Shown here: one piece after another, positions 20,473 to 32,854 of the stretch
How positions within the stretch are numbered: position 1 is the stretch's first letter
Layout: each line of letters starts with the position of its first letter
NCBI RefSeq assembly: GCF_050947875.1
Contig: NC_134570.1
Location: 229,633,265 to 229,697,264, forward strand
DNA length: 64,000 nucleotides
DNA from: Dermacentor variabilis
Taxonomy: Eukaryota; Arthropoda; Arachnida; Ixodida; Ixodidae
Direction of reading: 5' to 3'
Notes under the pieces: model-generated
Databases searched by the model: none
What the model was told of the DNA's origin: nothing
Seen by the model: only the letters and a program-made list of their open reading frames with translations
Made by a program: the position numbers and the translations under genes

Positions 20473-21627
20473 CAGTGAAACCTCGTTAAACCGTAGTTGT
20501 CCGGAACTCGGAAAAAGTACGTACTGGACGGTAGTACTGTTTAACCGAAATAGCATGAGATCGCCCACTTACCTGTCGAAAACGGAACTCAGAGCGAGTG
20601 CGATGAAAGGGGCCAGAACGTGCAGTATTTATTCACTTCGCGCAACAAAATTGTCATTTTCATTTGATCCCGCCGCAGCCTACCACGACAACAGCGGCGG
20701 CCTAACACGACGACAGTGGCCTCAAACTTACTGAACTTGCCTGCCAGCTTTTCAGCCAGCCCCCTCTTCTCGGGAAACACTCGCATGGCAGATTCCTCGT
20801 TGGCATTATGTATTTTCCGTGCACGCGCGCAGTAGTGCTGCAGAAGTCCCGGGGTACCTCTTTCATTGCCGGGTGCCGGAGTTCGGAATACTTTTCGTTT
20901 AGAGTTACATTATCGCGCCCCTGTTCTCGTCGCGATGATTGCATTCATGAAGCTGACGCAACGCGCAGCTTATGCCACTGTCGGGCCTGAATCACCCGTG
21001 CTGTCGCTTTCCATGTCCTCATCACTGTCGCTAGTTGACACTTCGGCAACAACAGAGGCAACGATGGCGAAAAGTCAAACCACGTAACCGACATGTCTTC
21101 GCAGTGGCAGCAGCGCTGCTGAGCAACTTATTTGCATTCCAAATGCCACACACCGTAGTCAACAGCAGATCCCTGTCGCGTGCCAGCGCCGACTTCTTCG
21201 TGTCACGTTCGATAGCACGGACGATGTGTAATTTTTCTTCTATGCTGAGAACCCGGTGTCTTTTTTATTCAAGCTTCGGCATGACGCGAGTCCTCGCTTG
21301 CAGGACGCCATAACGTTCTCTAGCACGGCGTCGAAATGATGTTGATGTGGCTTCACGTGCAAATGCACAGGGCGCTTGGAGGCCGTTGTTCTGATCTCTG
21401 AGGCTTGTTGTTCTGCCGGGCCGCCAGATGGAGACGACACACCGTAGTGTTTGTGCGACAAAAAGTTGAAACGCTACGTTTTAACCGATGCGTATGTAAT
21501 AAGCTGGTACAGTTTATGCGGATAGAAAACACGTTATGTTCTATGGCCGCTGGGTCGGGGATTTGACTTTACTACTTTTAAAACGAAACTACTGTTTAAG
21601 CGGGTACGGTTTAACAAGGTTTTACTG
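20473..21627 (-). mobile_element. Tigger-type element E, internally deleted
   Basis: Termini CAGTGAAACCTCGTTAAACC (20473) and the inverse (TTTAACAAGGTTTTACTG, ending 21627), flanked by TA at 20471-20472 and 21628-21629. 1155 bp. The minus strand keeps the two ends of a Tigger transposase with the catalytic middle missing. Confidence 0.88.
20740..21290 (-). pseudogene. Tigger E transposase remnant: HTH joined to C-terminus
   Basis: Reading from about 21280 down, the start is a pogo/CENP-B-type helix-turn-helix (KRHRVLSIEEKLHIVRAIE, about 21208-21264). It is followed by SALARDRDLLLTTVCGIW, which fits the DNA-binding second helix region. After about 60 further residues the frame passes into an acidic SDSDEDMESD stretch, the usual C-terminal tail of Tigger proteins. 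The DDE core (about 250 residues in the family) is missing. Such products can bind termini but not cut. Confidence 0.65.
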
Positions 21628-21629
21628 TA

Positions 21630-23320
21630 CATCAACCTTTTCACACCACGAGAGGTTACTGAACTAGCTGCTAAGCTAAGTCACTTGATAATCTCGGTCT
21701 GCTTTCAAATGAGGTACAGGTACTGGCCAGCTATTTATGTTATGCTATGCATTTTTCATTTTCCTAAATTGTGGCTGTGCATCAGCTAGCTAGGTTGCTA
21801 CTGCATAAATACATAACATGCAGCCCATGCCCAACTAACTCAAATAACCTGAGTAGAGCCTACAATAGTTTATGTATTATGTGCATCCTGTGTAAGCTTA
21901 TTTTTTGTATGTAGAACACTCAAAATAGAACACGCATGTATGATGCTGACAGTATCAAACAGTCTCAAGTTGATCACCCTTGTTTGCTGCTGCCACGGGT
22001 GAAAGAGGGAACATGCCTGTCATGATACTGCTTAATTTTGTGCACTTTGGTAATGTTTTGCACATTGTTAAAATGCTAAATTAGGTGGCTCTAAGTAGTA
22101 AGGTGGCAACAGATTGGCCATCCAGGCTGACAAGAAAGAATGCAATTGTTTGATTTCACTCAAAATAGGTTCTCTTATCAGCAATATAAATTATTTACTT
22201 TCAAATAAATATTCTAATTGGAAACATCTCACCAGTATATATCAGCATAAGGTCACTGCTATACCTACATATTGCTTAATGAATTCATAATGAAGTCATA
22301 ATGAATTGTACACTCGCTGCTTAGCCTTCAGTTCCTTGCTGCATCAACTTAACCACTTAGGCACAACTTTTTGCACCACAGAGAGAACTTCATTCATCTC
22401 TGAGCACATCATTTAAGGTTATATTTTGTTTGGAAAGTTTACAAGCAGCAAGTATTACATTTCTAATATGCATGTTTGGTGCCTCACTTCATCTTTGGTG
22501 GCTTATACATATAAAAAAAAAAGGAAAATGCATTTTATGTATCCAATCATACTTTAAATTGTTAGAACAACAAAAAAAAAAAAGCAAGCAAGCAAATGCA
22601 AGCATATCAGCAGGCTGTACTCGGAGCCTCGCACACAGGCTCAGTGGTAAAGAGGTTTGTCTCGGCCACCTACGCAGCTATATTCCGCGACAGATGTGCA
22701 TGTGTTCCGTATTCTTGCAAGCTGTCACTAGCACTACAGAAACTGTGCCATTGCGCTGAACACGGATATTTCGGATGAATCACTTCCAGCGATACTATCA
22801 CATTCGCGTAATGTAGAATGCAGCACGGTGGATGATTTGAGACGTTTTGCCGAGCCAGCCAAGGCAGCATGCACTGAAAGTAATCGTCCGAGAGTACGTC
22901 CCAAGTTGTGACATGATGCGATTGCTATACATCTTTTTAAAGGTGGCGCAGATAAGATGACTGTGCAGTGTTTTGAACAAGAATGATGGTGCCAATGCAA
23001 CACATGCAGCTGCAGAACAAAATGTGGCAGCCTATAGTCGTATTTTCACCGTGGCGCAGAAACTTGAAAGCACATCTGCAAAAATATGCCAGCATCGTCT
23101 GCAGAGGAGGCGATGTCTGCTGTCAAAGATAGTTGCCAACCTTGAACACCTTTGCTCCGTCGAACGGTTGCCAGCTGTCAACAGACTGTGTCATCCAATA
23201 TGAATGTGCATGAGATTCACTTGTGCGGATTGAGCGTGCACCAAATTTTTCGACATGACCTGCCTTTTGGGCGCCCGCCCCGATCCGCACACGGGCGGAC
23301 GAGGGTGGGATGGATGGGCG
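21630..23320. other. Anonymous AT-rich spacer
   Basis: No gene, terminal repeat or RNA gene was recognised. A minus-strand open segment at 22734-23003 has no identifiable domain. Short A-runs and AAGC repeats occur near 22510-22600. Confidence 0.4.
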
Positions 23321-23329
23321 GATTGATCA

Positions 23330-23505
23330 TGTTTCGGCCCTAAAAGCTGACGTGCTTGACCCAACGATCAAATTTCGCAGGTCGCTGACTGTGCTCACTA
23401 CTATCGTCATGCTTCTAGTGTCACTTGCTTTTGTGGGCACAAGCTTGCTAAATAAAAGTTAGTTTCGCAATTCACAGTTTTGCTACTGTGTTCTTCACCA
23501 TCACT
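23330..23505 (+). repeat. LTR 3' portion, family of the solo LTR at 36511
   Basis: Shares with the minus-strand LTR at 36511-36915 the blocks AAAAGCTGACG, CTTGACCCA, GATCAAATTT, GGGCACAAG, AATAAA, CACAGTTTTGCT and the end CATCACTACA. The 5' part is not recognised, so the copy is probably truncated or diverged. Confidence 0.6.
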
Positions 23506-23951
23506 ACAAGTGACAATATTTCGGCAACGGGTCCAAGCAGAAGATGAGCTTTTCAAACCATTTGTAGAGACCTAAGGCAGGTGGCACGTTCATGCAACTT
23601 CAGTGTTACGGTAGGTTTGAGGATCCGTGACCGAATTGTATTTGACAGGGTGCGCAAAAAGCTGCTTTGTGACAATATTTTGACACTGGCAATATTTCTT
23701 TTTTTTTTTTCATTTATTTCCACCTTAAAGGCCCAAGGGCATTATATAAAGGAACATACAAGAACATATGACACAGCTAAAAAAAGAAACTGCAGAGGTA
23801 CAAGTATAACAGCAGATACAAAAGTGCAGAGATGCAACAGCATAAAAACAGAGCAGCAGATTTCCATACAGCGGGAGCATGAAACACATTAGCTACATAC
23901 ATACCGTGGAATATGGCTGATTAATTTTTCCCGGAATAGTTTGTGGTCAGC

Positions 23952-24597
23952 TCACGAGGCCATGGTATTGGGTAGATTGTTCCAGGGGGTTATTGCTTGG
24001 GGAAAGAATGAGGTTAGAATTGATGAAGTGCCGCTGTCAAGTCGTGCTATGGCATTGCAGTGGCTGATATGGGAGGAGGTTTGGCGTGCGGTTTTAAGAG
24101 AGAGGGTGTCTAAACTTTGGGTGATAATAAAGGGCATGAGGAAGGCATGGGCGTGATACGGTCCGGCGTGACTCAAGTTCAAAGATTGCTTTAGTGCGGT
24201 GACGCTGGTGTCGGGGGGGGGATTGTGAGCAGATAAAATCGGCGGCACGATTCTGTATGGCTTTTAATTTGTGGTCGAAGTATGCTTGTGAGGGATGCCA
24301 AATTGATTATGTCTATTCAAGCTTAGGTTGTATGAATGTTAAGTAGGCTAATTTCTTAATGTCTGGAGATGTAAGTTTAAGGTTCCGGCACAGGTAGCAG
24401 AGTGTGCGCGTAGCATCTGAGCAGATTTTTTGTATGTGTAACGCCCATGATAAAGATGGCGAGAGGTGAACTCCGAAGTATATGTAGGATGCTGCAAGGG
24501 CAATAGGGGAAGAGTTAATATTGTAGAAGAACTGTGTTACGGTGTTTTTACACGTGAATGATACTAGTTTACATTTGTCATTGTTGAGCTGCATCAA
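23952..24597 (-). pseudogene. LINE-A ORF2 segment 5 (RT end, C-terminal)
   Basis: Shows NNDKCKLVSFTCK, YFGVHLSPSLSW and DIKKLAYLTFIQPKLE, the connection region after the RT palm of CR1/Jockey-type LINEs. After a frameshift comes a C-terminal part ending in TPWNNLPN (a WNxLP motif common at the end of these ORFs). Followed by a 3' UTR with AATAAA and a T-run on the plus strand. Confidence 0.8.
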
Positions 24598-24708
24598 TCA
24601 ATCAAAAAATCAAATTTTATTCCATCCACAAATCTGTTCTTTTGTGGAAGACGAGGGCTCGAAAAAAGTGGATTTATCCACTTGAGGAGCTTCGAGCCCC
24701 CGTTTATC
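24598..24708 (-). mobile_element. Short retroposon 3' end inside LINE-A
   Basis: A ~111-bp insert lies between the LINE-A codons for ITAWCDK and MQLNNDK. On the minus strand it ends with AATAAAATTTGAT and a TTGATTGATTGA tail, as in a severely 5'-truncated LINE or SINE. The parent family is not identified. Confidence 0.55.
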
Positions 24709-24811
24709 ACACCAAGCTGTAATTAGGTTGAGATCCTGTTGAAGGGCAATGTTGTCTCCATGGTTGCCGACAGGTGTGTAAAAGACGCAATCGTCTGCGA
24801 ACAGTCTTATA
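24709..24811 (-). pseudogene. LINE-A ORF2 segment 4 (RT catalytic box)
   Basis: Reads RLFADDCVFYTPVGNHGD from 24811: the FADD catalytic box of LINE reverse transcriptase, both Asp present. It ends at ITAWCDK where the short retroposon begins. It joins in frame to the segment at 36332 after removal of the TTA-flanked element. Confidence 0.85.
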
Positions 24812-25689
24812 CCCCTGTCACACAGGCACCTGCGAACTCCTTTGTATTTACGTCAGTGGAGTTGCGCTCCGTGTCACACGGTCTCCTTTGTGCCAAGGAA
24901 GTTAAATTGAGATTTTGGGCGAAGGGAGTTCAGCAATGACCATTACGGTTGGATGGAGTACTCTCGTTCCCAGGTAGCTACAGTTCCGCAGAAAACCACG
25001 CTTGTAAAATCGTCGTAACTGGTTCATTTACAAATTTTAGCATTATCGTTTTTTTTTGGCCTTGGGATATATGCCACATAATGGAAGTTTTAATTTGTTT
25101 TTAAGGGCATCAGCACCTGTACCCTCTACACCAATACTTCGCCACGCCGCATCGGGAAACGTCGTTCCACCATTTCATTTGTTTTTATATGAACGCTATG
25201 GCACGTGTCGTTCAAGCCGTATGGGTAAATTCTCTGGGTGACACGCACCATGAGCGATCCCGGCGCATTATCGTCCTCCTCGCTCACACCGGCATCAGGG
25301 GAGCGCTTCAGTTTCGTCACTCATCTAGAAGCAGTTGAGCTCACCTCAAACACACAGACACGTACGATTACACAGCGGAATCACAACTTGAAGCGCACCG
25401 GCCCAACAATGTGATCCGCGCTGCCCATGCTATGACACCATACCCATGCACGAAAGCAAGAGCGCAGTGTGGCCAGCATTGCTTGCAACTTTGCTATGCT
25501 TGGAAAACAAAAGTCTTGCGGTAACATACTTCGAAGTTTCTCGCTCTCATTCTATATTATTACATACGGCGTTAAAAAAAATGCACATAGGTTAGTTTAA
25601 CGGCGACCGTATATGTGAACAGCTGCACGCTGAAGTAAGCGCAGCAGCGCCGTTTCTATCCCGTACAGCGCCCATCGAAAGCTTGCACT

Positions 25690-27687
25690 GTGCCATGTAG
25701 CATGGCCGCAACTATAGTGAACTGAAGCGGGTAGTGGGGTCAGGGAGAGCTGCGGGTGTGGCATCTCACGTCGACGCCTCTAGATGGCGCCACTAGAGCA
25801 TGGGCTGTACGGAACGCGAAACTGAGCATTTTCAACGTGGAGAAAGCCGTGTGCGCTTCGTGTCACGCCGAAAAAAGAAAGCGCGCAGCTCCGTAGCATG
25901 TTTTCTGAAAACTTCATCTGAAATTAAGACAAGGCACAGAGAAAGGTGGAAAGACGGACATTCTTCAAGCTTGCGTGAAAATAAAGCCGACCCAACAAGT
26001 GCAGACTAACGGCCGCACAACGATGCGACTGATTTCTAAACTAAAAGCTCGCGAACACCGTAGAAGAGGTAAATATGTGAATGGGTAAATTGCTTAATTC
26101 ATTTGCCATTAACACTTTTTATACAGGTCAGGACCCAATTGCATTCACAAGTTCAAGTGAGCCAAACAATTGCGGCGCGTGTACTAACACATTCGGAACA
26201 GAGGCCAGATATGATGAGGTTTTATTCCTTTAACTGCGATTTTGTTTACGAAAGCATATATCCACTGAAAGCTAGGGAGTTAATCCTATGGTGATGCCAC
26301 TATTATGCGGTCGTAGTGGTTACCAGGGATAGCGAAATTTCGTAACACAGCAAAATAAAGAGAACTCGTCATAGCCACAAACTCTTTATTGGTACAAAAG
26401 ATGGGCAGCTACTCCTTTCTCAAAGTGCATGCTGCTACGAGACAGGCACTATGAGGAACGGCTTATCTTCGTGTGCAATTTCTTTTTATGCCGTTCCTGT
26501 CACGATTGGTTGATCCGTTTTACATAGAAGTGCAGCCTGGTCAGCACGTAGAACTTGGTCAACTCTGTTGTGAGCGCATCTTAGTGCTGGCTGCAGCCTA
26601 AGGCATAGCCGAAGTTCTCCTTCACTAGCAACATTACATCCACTATGCTGTCACTGCAGAGTTTCTCTCGGCTGAAGAACACAGTGAAGATGTCCTCCAA
26701 CTTCTTCACTGCCCTGAAAAGCTCCAGCGAAGGATATAACAACCCTCCCTTGTCGCATGTCACAGTGAACTCAGAGTTTCTGCTTTCCGTATTGGGGGTT
26801 TCCATAAGAAAGGCCTTGCAAGACATGCAGTCATAACACTTCAGAAACTTTCGAGCAACATATCCTGCCATGTAATGTATTAGACGGTCGTCGCTCTTCT
26901 GCTCCACCAACTCTCTGTGCTCAGCAGGAATACTACGAAGCATGCGCTCGGCTGAAGCTAGGTTTCCTTCCTCAATGAGATGGTCGATTGCAGCAGCCTT
27001 GGCTTATTGAGCTGGAGCATCTTGCGCACTCAGGAGAGAACTCATTTCTCCACTAGCTCCATTAAGGTCAGCATTGCCTGAGCGTACTATTTTCGCAAGG
27101 TTATAAAAGGATAGGCAATTAACGACAATTAGAAACTGCGTTGGTGTTGGGTGGACATTAGACCCACATGATTGCCTGACTATACGAAAAAGTTTTCCAG
27201 CGAATCCTGGCTTAACCTGGATGTCATAACATACCTAAATCCCTGGCTGACAAGATAATTCAGCAGTGATAATGCGCTAGATATCGTCACCCTTAGGCCA
27301 TCTGCAGTTGAATTGTTTAAAAATCCACCTACTCTTTTAGCGGGTTTCGCACACAAACCGCACACGTTTCGTCGAGTTTTTTGTCTTGGCAGTGCAAGTT
27401 GCGTTCCCAAATTCGCCGTGTTTATTCATCTTTTGGCGCGGTGAACGACGGCTGCTTTCCTTTTTTCCACTTGTATCCTGTTTCACAGCCGGGAGCGAAG
27501 CAGGGTCGCTGCCGTTGACGTTGCGACTTTCCTACTGCTCACGTGTTCGGCCGACTGCGCGCGAAACAGACTCGAACGGTAGGTTGAAACACCAAAAAAC
27601 AGTCAACGTCGCGAATCAAGCCCGCATGAACAAGCGCGCGAAGCACTTTATTCTATGGCGAAGCAGCGGAGGGAGCCAGCCCACTAC
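25690..27687 (-). mobile_element. P-element-like, internally deleted (continues at 36231)
   Basis: Contains the C-terminal part of a P/THAP9-type transposase. Possible terminal arms: left, about 25698-25740 (CTATAGTG then GGGTAGTGGG); right, after LINE-B, inverted from about 36270 to 36221 (GGTATGGTGTTCTAGAAG then GGGTAGTGGG). The arms resemble each other imperfectly. An 8-bp target duplication was not found, so the outer limits are approximate. The 5' half of the gene, including a THAP domain, is missing. LINE-B inserted near its right end with TSD AGCCCACTAC. Confidence 0.55.
26581..27410 (-). pseudogene. P-element/THAP9-like transposase C-terminal part
   Basis: Segment 27410-27180 reads through TADGLRVTISSALSLLNYL and YVMTSRLSQDSLENFF, the conserved block near the end of P-element and THAP9 transposases. 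It continues after a frameshift near 27180 with a degenerate stretch matching the usual post-LENFFG region (HPTPTQF). The segment 26943-26581 has GYVARKFLKC with paired Cys, then KLEDIFTVFF. In-frame stop near 27006 and a frameshift. A polyadenylation signal AATAAA lies at about 26385-26390. P transposases cut and paste with GTP as cofactor; this is a remnant. Confidence 0.75.
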
Positions 27688-27852
27688 AGGATGGATGGAT
27701 AGATGGATGTTACGAGCGTCCCCTTTGGAACGGGGCGGTGGGTTGCGCCACCAAGCTCTTGCTACTATGCTGCCTAATATTCAACCTAGGTTAACTAATG
27801 AAAAAAGAAAAAAGAAACACTATGAACTACCACGTCCAAATTTTCTGATCCC

Positions 27853-30340
27853 CTATTGCGAACTGTGCTTTTGTACGTCTCCGTCTTTTGTCGTTTCCCT
27901 ACTTTTCTTCCACCAATCCTCCAATCGCCTCTTACTAATGTCTATTGCAGACCTGTTTGCTTTACCACTGCTCCCGCTGAACCCAAGGGCTTCAAGGAGG
28001 CCAGTGGTGCCTAAATCGACCGCTGGGTAGACGTTTTCACATTCTAATAAAATATGCTCCGTCGTTTCCCTAGCTTTACTGCAGCAAGCGCATGCTTCTT
28101 CTTCCTTCTTATATTTCGCTTTATAGGTGCGTGTTCTAAGGCATCCCGATCTCGCTTCGAAAAGTAATGAGCTTCCCTTTGAGTTATCATAAATGGTTTC
28201 TTTCCTGATTTCGTTTTTTCCTCTTAAGTAGTTACTCATGGCAGGTTTCTTTTCCATTGCCGCCACCCATGAGATTAATTCAGCTTCTATGACTTTCCGC
28301 TTGACCTTCTTTGTAGCTGTGTTGTCCACCCCACAGGTCGCATACTTGCTGGTAAGCTTCCTAGTTCTTTTCCTCCGCTGTGAATCAATGTTTTTCCTGT
28401 ACAGATACCTGAACACTCTCCCAGCCCATTTACTTTCTTCCATATTCCTCAGCCGTTCTTCATACTCAATTTTCGTGCGAGCTTCCCTCACTTCAAAACT
28501 AGTCCAGCCCATATCACCCTGCACAGCTTCATTTGTAGTCTTTTGTAGTCTAGTCATTTGTAGTCAATGCGAGGCGACCCACTGACCTTTGGTTCCCGTC
28601 GAGTCCTGATTGTGCCCCTGATTTAAAGCAAACAACCGCATTTCCAAAAGTAAGTCCTGGAACCATTACCCCTTTCCACATACCTCGGAGGACCTTGTAC
28701 CTATTGTATCCCCATAGCACTCTGTGCTTCATTATGGCTGCATTTCTCTTCCCCTTGACTCTTATGGTTTTTTCTTGTGTTTCCATATATCCATTGCCAT
28801 CGTTTATCCATATACCAAGGTATTTATATTCTGTTACCCGAGGTATTTCCTGGCCCTGTATCTCCACTGTCGGTTCACTGTTTTCATTGAATACCATAAC
28901 ACCTGATTTTCTAACACTAAATTTCAAACCTAAATTGTTGCCTTCCTGTCCACAGATATTAGCCAGACGTTGCAAATCACTTTGCTTGTTAGCGAGCAAC
29001 ACAATGTCGTCCGCATAAAATATACCTGGGAGTTGCTGCTCTATTACTGTACCTGCCTGTTTGTATGAGAGATTAAACCCGATATTACTTCCTTCTAGCA
29101 CCCTCTCCATCCTCACCATGCATATCATAAACAGCAGCGGGGATAAAGGGCACCCCTGCCTCAGTCCCTTGTTGATATAAACTTTCTCCGCGCTTCTCAT
29201 CCCTTCCCATTCAACGCAAACAGTATTTTCTAGGTAAATCTCTCTCAAAAGCTGTAGACAATCGTTACATAAGTCTTCCCCTTCCAGAATATCCCACAAA
29301 ATGTTGCGATCTACTTTGTCGTGGGCTCCTGCTATGTCCAAAAAGGCCACATACAACGGTCTGCTTTCTGATTTTGATATTTCAATACACTGAGTAAGAA
29401 CAAACAAGTTATCATCCAAATGCCTACCTATTCTAAAGCCATTCTGAAGCTCTCCCAAAATGCTATTATTCTCTGCCCATGCTTGAAGCTTTAATTTGAT
29501 TGCCTGCATTGCTAGCCTGTATATTACCGATGTAATGGTCAACGGTCTATACGAGCGAATTCTGTCTTTCTCCCCCTTACCTTTATAAATTAAATTCATT
29601 CTTCTTTGTCGCCAACTGTCTGGTATTCGTCTATCTTTTAAAGTTTTTTCCACTGCTTTCACCAGAGCTTCCTTACTTTTTGGTCCCAGTTCATTTATCA
29701 GCTTAACGGGAACCTCGTCTAGCCCTGTGGCTGTGCACTTAGGAATTTTCTCTTCCGCTTTCTTCCAGTCTAAATTTGTCAGCACCAGCTTCTTTTCCAC
29801 TTGGGTCTCTTTCATGCTCTCTTTCTCTTCAAATACAACCTCGTCCTTGCCTTGGAAAGATTCGGCTGTTACTTTTTGGATGTAATTTATAGCCGCTTCT
29901 CCTTCCAGTCTGTTTTCATCGTCGTCTAGGATATGTTGTTGTATTGTTGACTTCCTGCCTAATAATTTTATGTGATTCCAAAATATTCTAGGTGCGGCCT
30001 TCTTTTTCTCACGTATTTCTGACAACCAACATTCACTTTCACCTTTTAATTTTGCTTGCACCAGTATTTGAACCATAGACTTTTTCTCCCGGTATATTTC
30101 CCATTTACTGGTTACTTCATCCAGTGGCAAGTGCGCCTTCTTTGCCTGCCTGTGCTCTCGAGATGCTTTCTGTCGTTCGGTGATTGCTTCTCGTATCTCC
30201 TTGTTCCACCAGCTTTTCGGTTTCTTTTTTTCCTTTCCAACGAACATGTTGTTTCTCTTTCCGTATTTCTGTCATTATTACACCATATTCCCACTCCTTA
30301 CTTGGCCACTTGTCAAGTTCTTCCTCAACTCTAGTGACTA
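27853..30340 (-). pseudogene. LINE-B ORF2 reverse transcriptase and C-terminal domain
   Basis: Open from 30247 to 28550: a linker (WWNKEIREAI), then RT with an RSYRPLTITSVIYRL block, QNGFRIGRHLDDN, VAFLDIAGAHDKV with the first Asp, LRQGCPLSPLLF, and an intact YADD box (GIFYADDIVLLANK, about 29005). YKYLGIWI follows. A ~17-bp local duplication (TTTGTAGTC repeats, 28530-28567) causes a frameshift; the C-terminal domain continues at 28557-27853 and ends with CACCSKARETTEHILLEC, a CCHC knuckle. Apart from that frameshift the RT is well preserved, so the element is not very old. Confidence 0.88.
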
Positions 30341-30342
30341 TA

Positions 30343-31996
30343 CAGTCGACTCCCGATAATTCGAAGCCGCTTAATTGGAATTTTCGGTTAATTAGAAGTG
30401 AAGTGCTGGTCCCGTCAGTTTTGCATGTAATCCTATCGAAGAAATCGCTCGATAATTCGAAGTCCTCATCCAGTAATATTGTTTAATTGGAAGTTAATTT
30501 TCAGCCGGGATCCTCGAGGTGACCGTCATTCTTTGGTAGAATGTGCAATTTTTCAAGTGTTGCAACAGTTCCGTGCTCCGCGTTGGTGTCATCGCCACCA
30601 CAGCCGCCCGCAACGCCATCCTTGTTGGAGCGGCGCGATTATTCATTGCTACGGCTGCCATGGCCTCCGCGATCAACTCCGGCGGGAGGCGAAGCGGCTC
30701 CCGCCGGAGGCCACGCGCGGCTGCCGCGCGTGGCCGGAGCTGATCGCGGAGGCCACGCGGGTGCCATAGGTGCACGCAGTGCTGCATACTGGCAGTGGCG
30801 AGATTGTGCGAGATTAGTCTTGCAGCGTGCGCAGCGTATCTGTGTGTGTGTTGGTCGAGCGCCTTTGTGCGGGAAGCTCGTAGGCTAGGTTGTTCCACGA
30901 GTGATTCGGAATTGACTTACCTAGTCGCGCAGTTTATAGCCATGGCAAACCGTGGCTCTTATCGCATGCTCGACCTGGCAACGAAAGTCGAGGTTTTGAA
31001 GGAAGTTGAGAAGGGAGGTGCCGCCAAACAAGATAGCACGGAAGTACGGGATGTTTTAAAGGCGTGAAGACGCTGCCTGTGGACTATGAGGCGAACAAAA
31101 AAGCGTGGATGACGGCCGAAATCTTCAAGAGCTGGATAAGCAAATTGGACCGCAAGTTTGCTGCTTCGAACCGCAAGGTGTTGTTCCTTGTCGATCACTG
31201 CAGTGCTCACGTGAATGTGCCAGCCTTGAGCGCAATACGCCTCGCATTTTTGCCTGCAAACACAACGGCTGTTTTGCAGCCAATGGACCAAGGCATCATC
31301 AAGAATGTTAAAGTCCTGTACAGGCGGCAGCTCCTCGAGCGCATGATTTTGTGTATGGATAGCTCCACAAAGTACGAGGTGAGCCTGCTTAGTGCCATCC
31401 ACATGTTGGCGCGAGCATGGAATCGTGTGAAGCAAGAAACCATCGCAAACTGCTTCAGGGCTTGCGGTTTTGTGACAGCTTCTTCGGAGCATGCCTCTGA
31501 AATTTCAGCGGAGGAAGCGTCAACAAGCGAGCTTGACGGCACTGATTTTGGTGATGCTCTCGGGGACGTCAATTTTGAAGATTACGTTGCCGTAGACAAG
31601 GTGGTCGAAACGTGCGGTGCGCTGACAGATAGCGAAATTGTAGAGATTATTCGGCCCCAGGAAGCGACCCAGGAAAGCGACGATGACGTTGAAGGCGAGC
31701 CGCAACCTAAGGCTGCCGATGTAGCTGTGGCCCTTGTTCTTGCGGAGCGCTTCTTTTCCGCTGAAGGTAACGCAGAAGAAGCGTTCCGCCACATCTGCAG
31801 CCTGCAGAACTTGCTTTCAGCAGCGCGATTCAGCAAGAAGAAGCAAAGCAAAATGACCGACAATTTTTCTTAAAGAAAATACTCGATTTCGCCACAAATA
31901 AAGTGCTGTTTTTTGTGTTTTGTGCTTAATTGGAAGTTCGTTTAATTCAAAGTTTTTTGCGGTCCCCGTGAACTTCGTATTAACGGGAGTCGACAG
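30343..31996 (+). mobile_element. Tigger-type element D, internally deleted
   Basis: Termini CAGTCGACTCCCGATAATTC (30343) and its inverse (TTAACGGGAGTCGACAG, ending 31996); TA on both sides (30341-30342, 31997-31998). 1654 bp. Plus-strand transposase with an internal deletion. Removing it restores the LINE-B ORF2 frame. The interior near 30600-30770 contains inverted GC-rich repeats (GGCGGGAGCCGCTTCGCCTC-like arms). Confidence 0.9.
30941..31873 (+). pseudogene. Tigger D transposase, N-terminus fused to C-terminal half
   Basis: ATG at 30941 opens a helix-turn-helix N-terminus (MLDLATKVEVLKEVEKGG). At about 31045 it passes abruptly into CFKGVKTLPVDYEANKKAW, which belongs to the middle of the catalytic core. 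The frame ends at 31067 in a stop, and the main open frame 31064-31873 (269 codons) carries LFLVDHCSAHV with the second catalytic Asp, AFLPANTTAVLQPMDQG, and a C-terminal acidic region ending KKKQSKMTDNFS. The first Asp (NADETG region) lies in the deleted part. The 269-codon frame itself has no internal stop, so the deletion derivative is relatively young. Confidence 0.85.
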
Positions 31997-31998
31997 TA

Positions 31999-32850
31999 TT
32001 TGCTATTTGTTCAGTGTTCAAATTTGGTCTGCCATTGTGCTTTCCTTGCTCTCTTTCCCAACTACATATCCCATTTTCAAAATGATGCGTTTATGGTCAC
32101 TCCCTATGCTGCTAAACCCTTCCTCATCGATGACCATTTCTCTCAACTTATCATGAATTCCTTCTGTCATCAGACAGTAATCAATGGTCGATTGCCGGTT
32201 TCCCACTTCCCACGTGATCTGTCCTTCACACTTAGGCCCTGTATTCATGATCACGAGGTTATGTTGCTCGCAAAGGTCTAGCATTGACTTCCCGTTATTG
32301 TCGGTATAGCCATCTAAATCCTGTATGTGGGCATTCGTGTCACCTTATAGGACAATCTCAGCACCATTCCCGAAACCCTTTATATCAGCGCTTATGCATT
32401 CCACTAACTCTTTATTCTTCTGCGTGCAATTTTTTCCGGTCCACAAATACGTAACGCCCAGCCAAGTTTCTTTCCCACTCATTGTACCTGATAACTAAAG
32501 ATGCTCTTGACATTGTGAATTCACTCTTTTCCACTTGGCTCCCTGATGGATGAGCATTCCGACTCCCCCTCCCTTTCTTTCCGACTTAGTTCTGTTGCAC
32601 CCCTTCCCAAACATAATTCTCAATAACTGGCGGCTCTTCTGAGTCTCTAAGGTGCGTTTCTGTAACCGCATACACCCCTATTTGTTCTCTATGTAACTGC
32701 TCCTGAATCTCTGCCCACTTTTCCTTTCTTCTGCCGCCCTGCATGTTTATGTAGCCTATTGCATGGCGAGCTCTTGTTCTTGATTTCCTCCTTTTTCTGT
32801 TATCGACGGCGATGCTCTTCTGATGTTCCCCTAGGGGACCTTCTTCGTTA
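31999..32850 (-). pseudogene. LINE-B ORF2 endonuclease (APE-type)
   Basis: Degenerate AP-endonuclease-like domain: a GDTNAHIQDLDG-like motif (about 32300-32345, with a stop just before it), then STIDYCLM and GSDHKRI, the Asp-His pair at the C-terminal end of the fold (32284-32030). Its reading continues across the Tigger insertion: MADQI at about 32030 resumes as QIVTRVEEELDKW past 30342. It would nick target DNA to prime reverse transcription. Multiple stops. Confidence 0.7.
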
Positions 32851-32854
32851 CTAC

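Noticed and set aside
27386..28030. A 214-codon plus-strand open frame
   Set aside because: It lies antisense across the P-like fragment and the LINE-B 3' end, whose minus-strand motifs are clear; no domain of its own.
30600..30770. GC-rich inverted repeat considered as a structured RNA gene
   Set aside because: It lies within the 5' untranslated part of Tigger D, and nothing ties it to a known RNA family.
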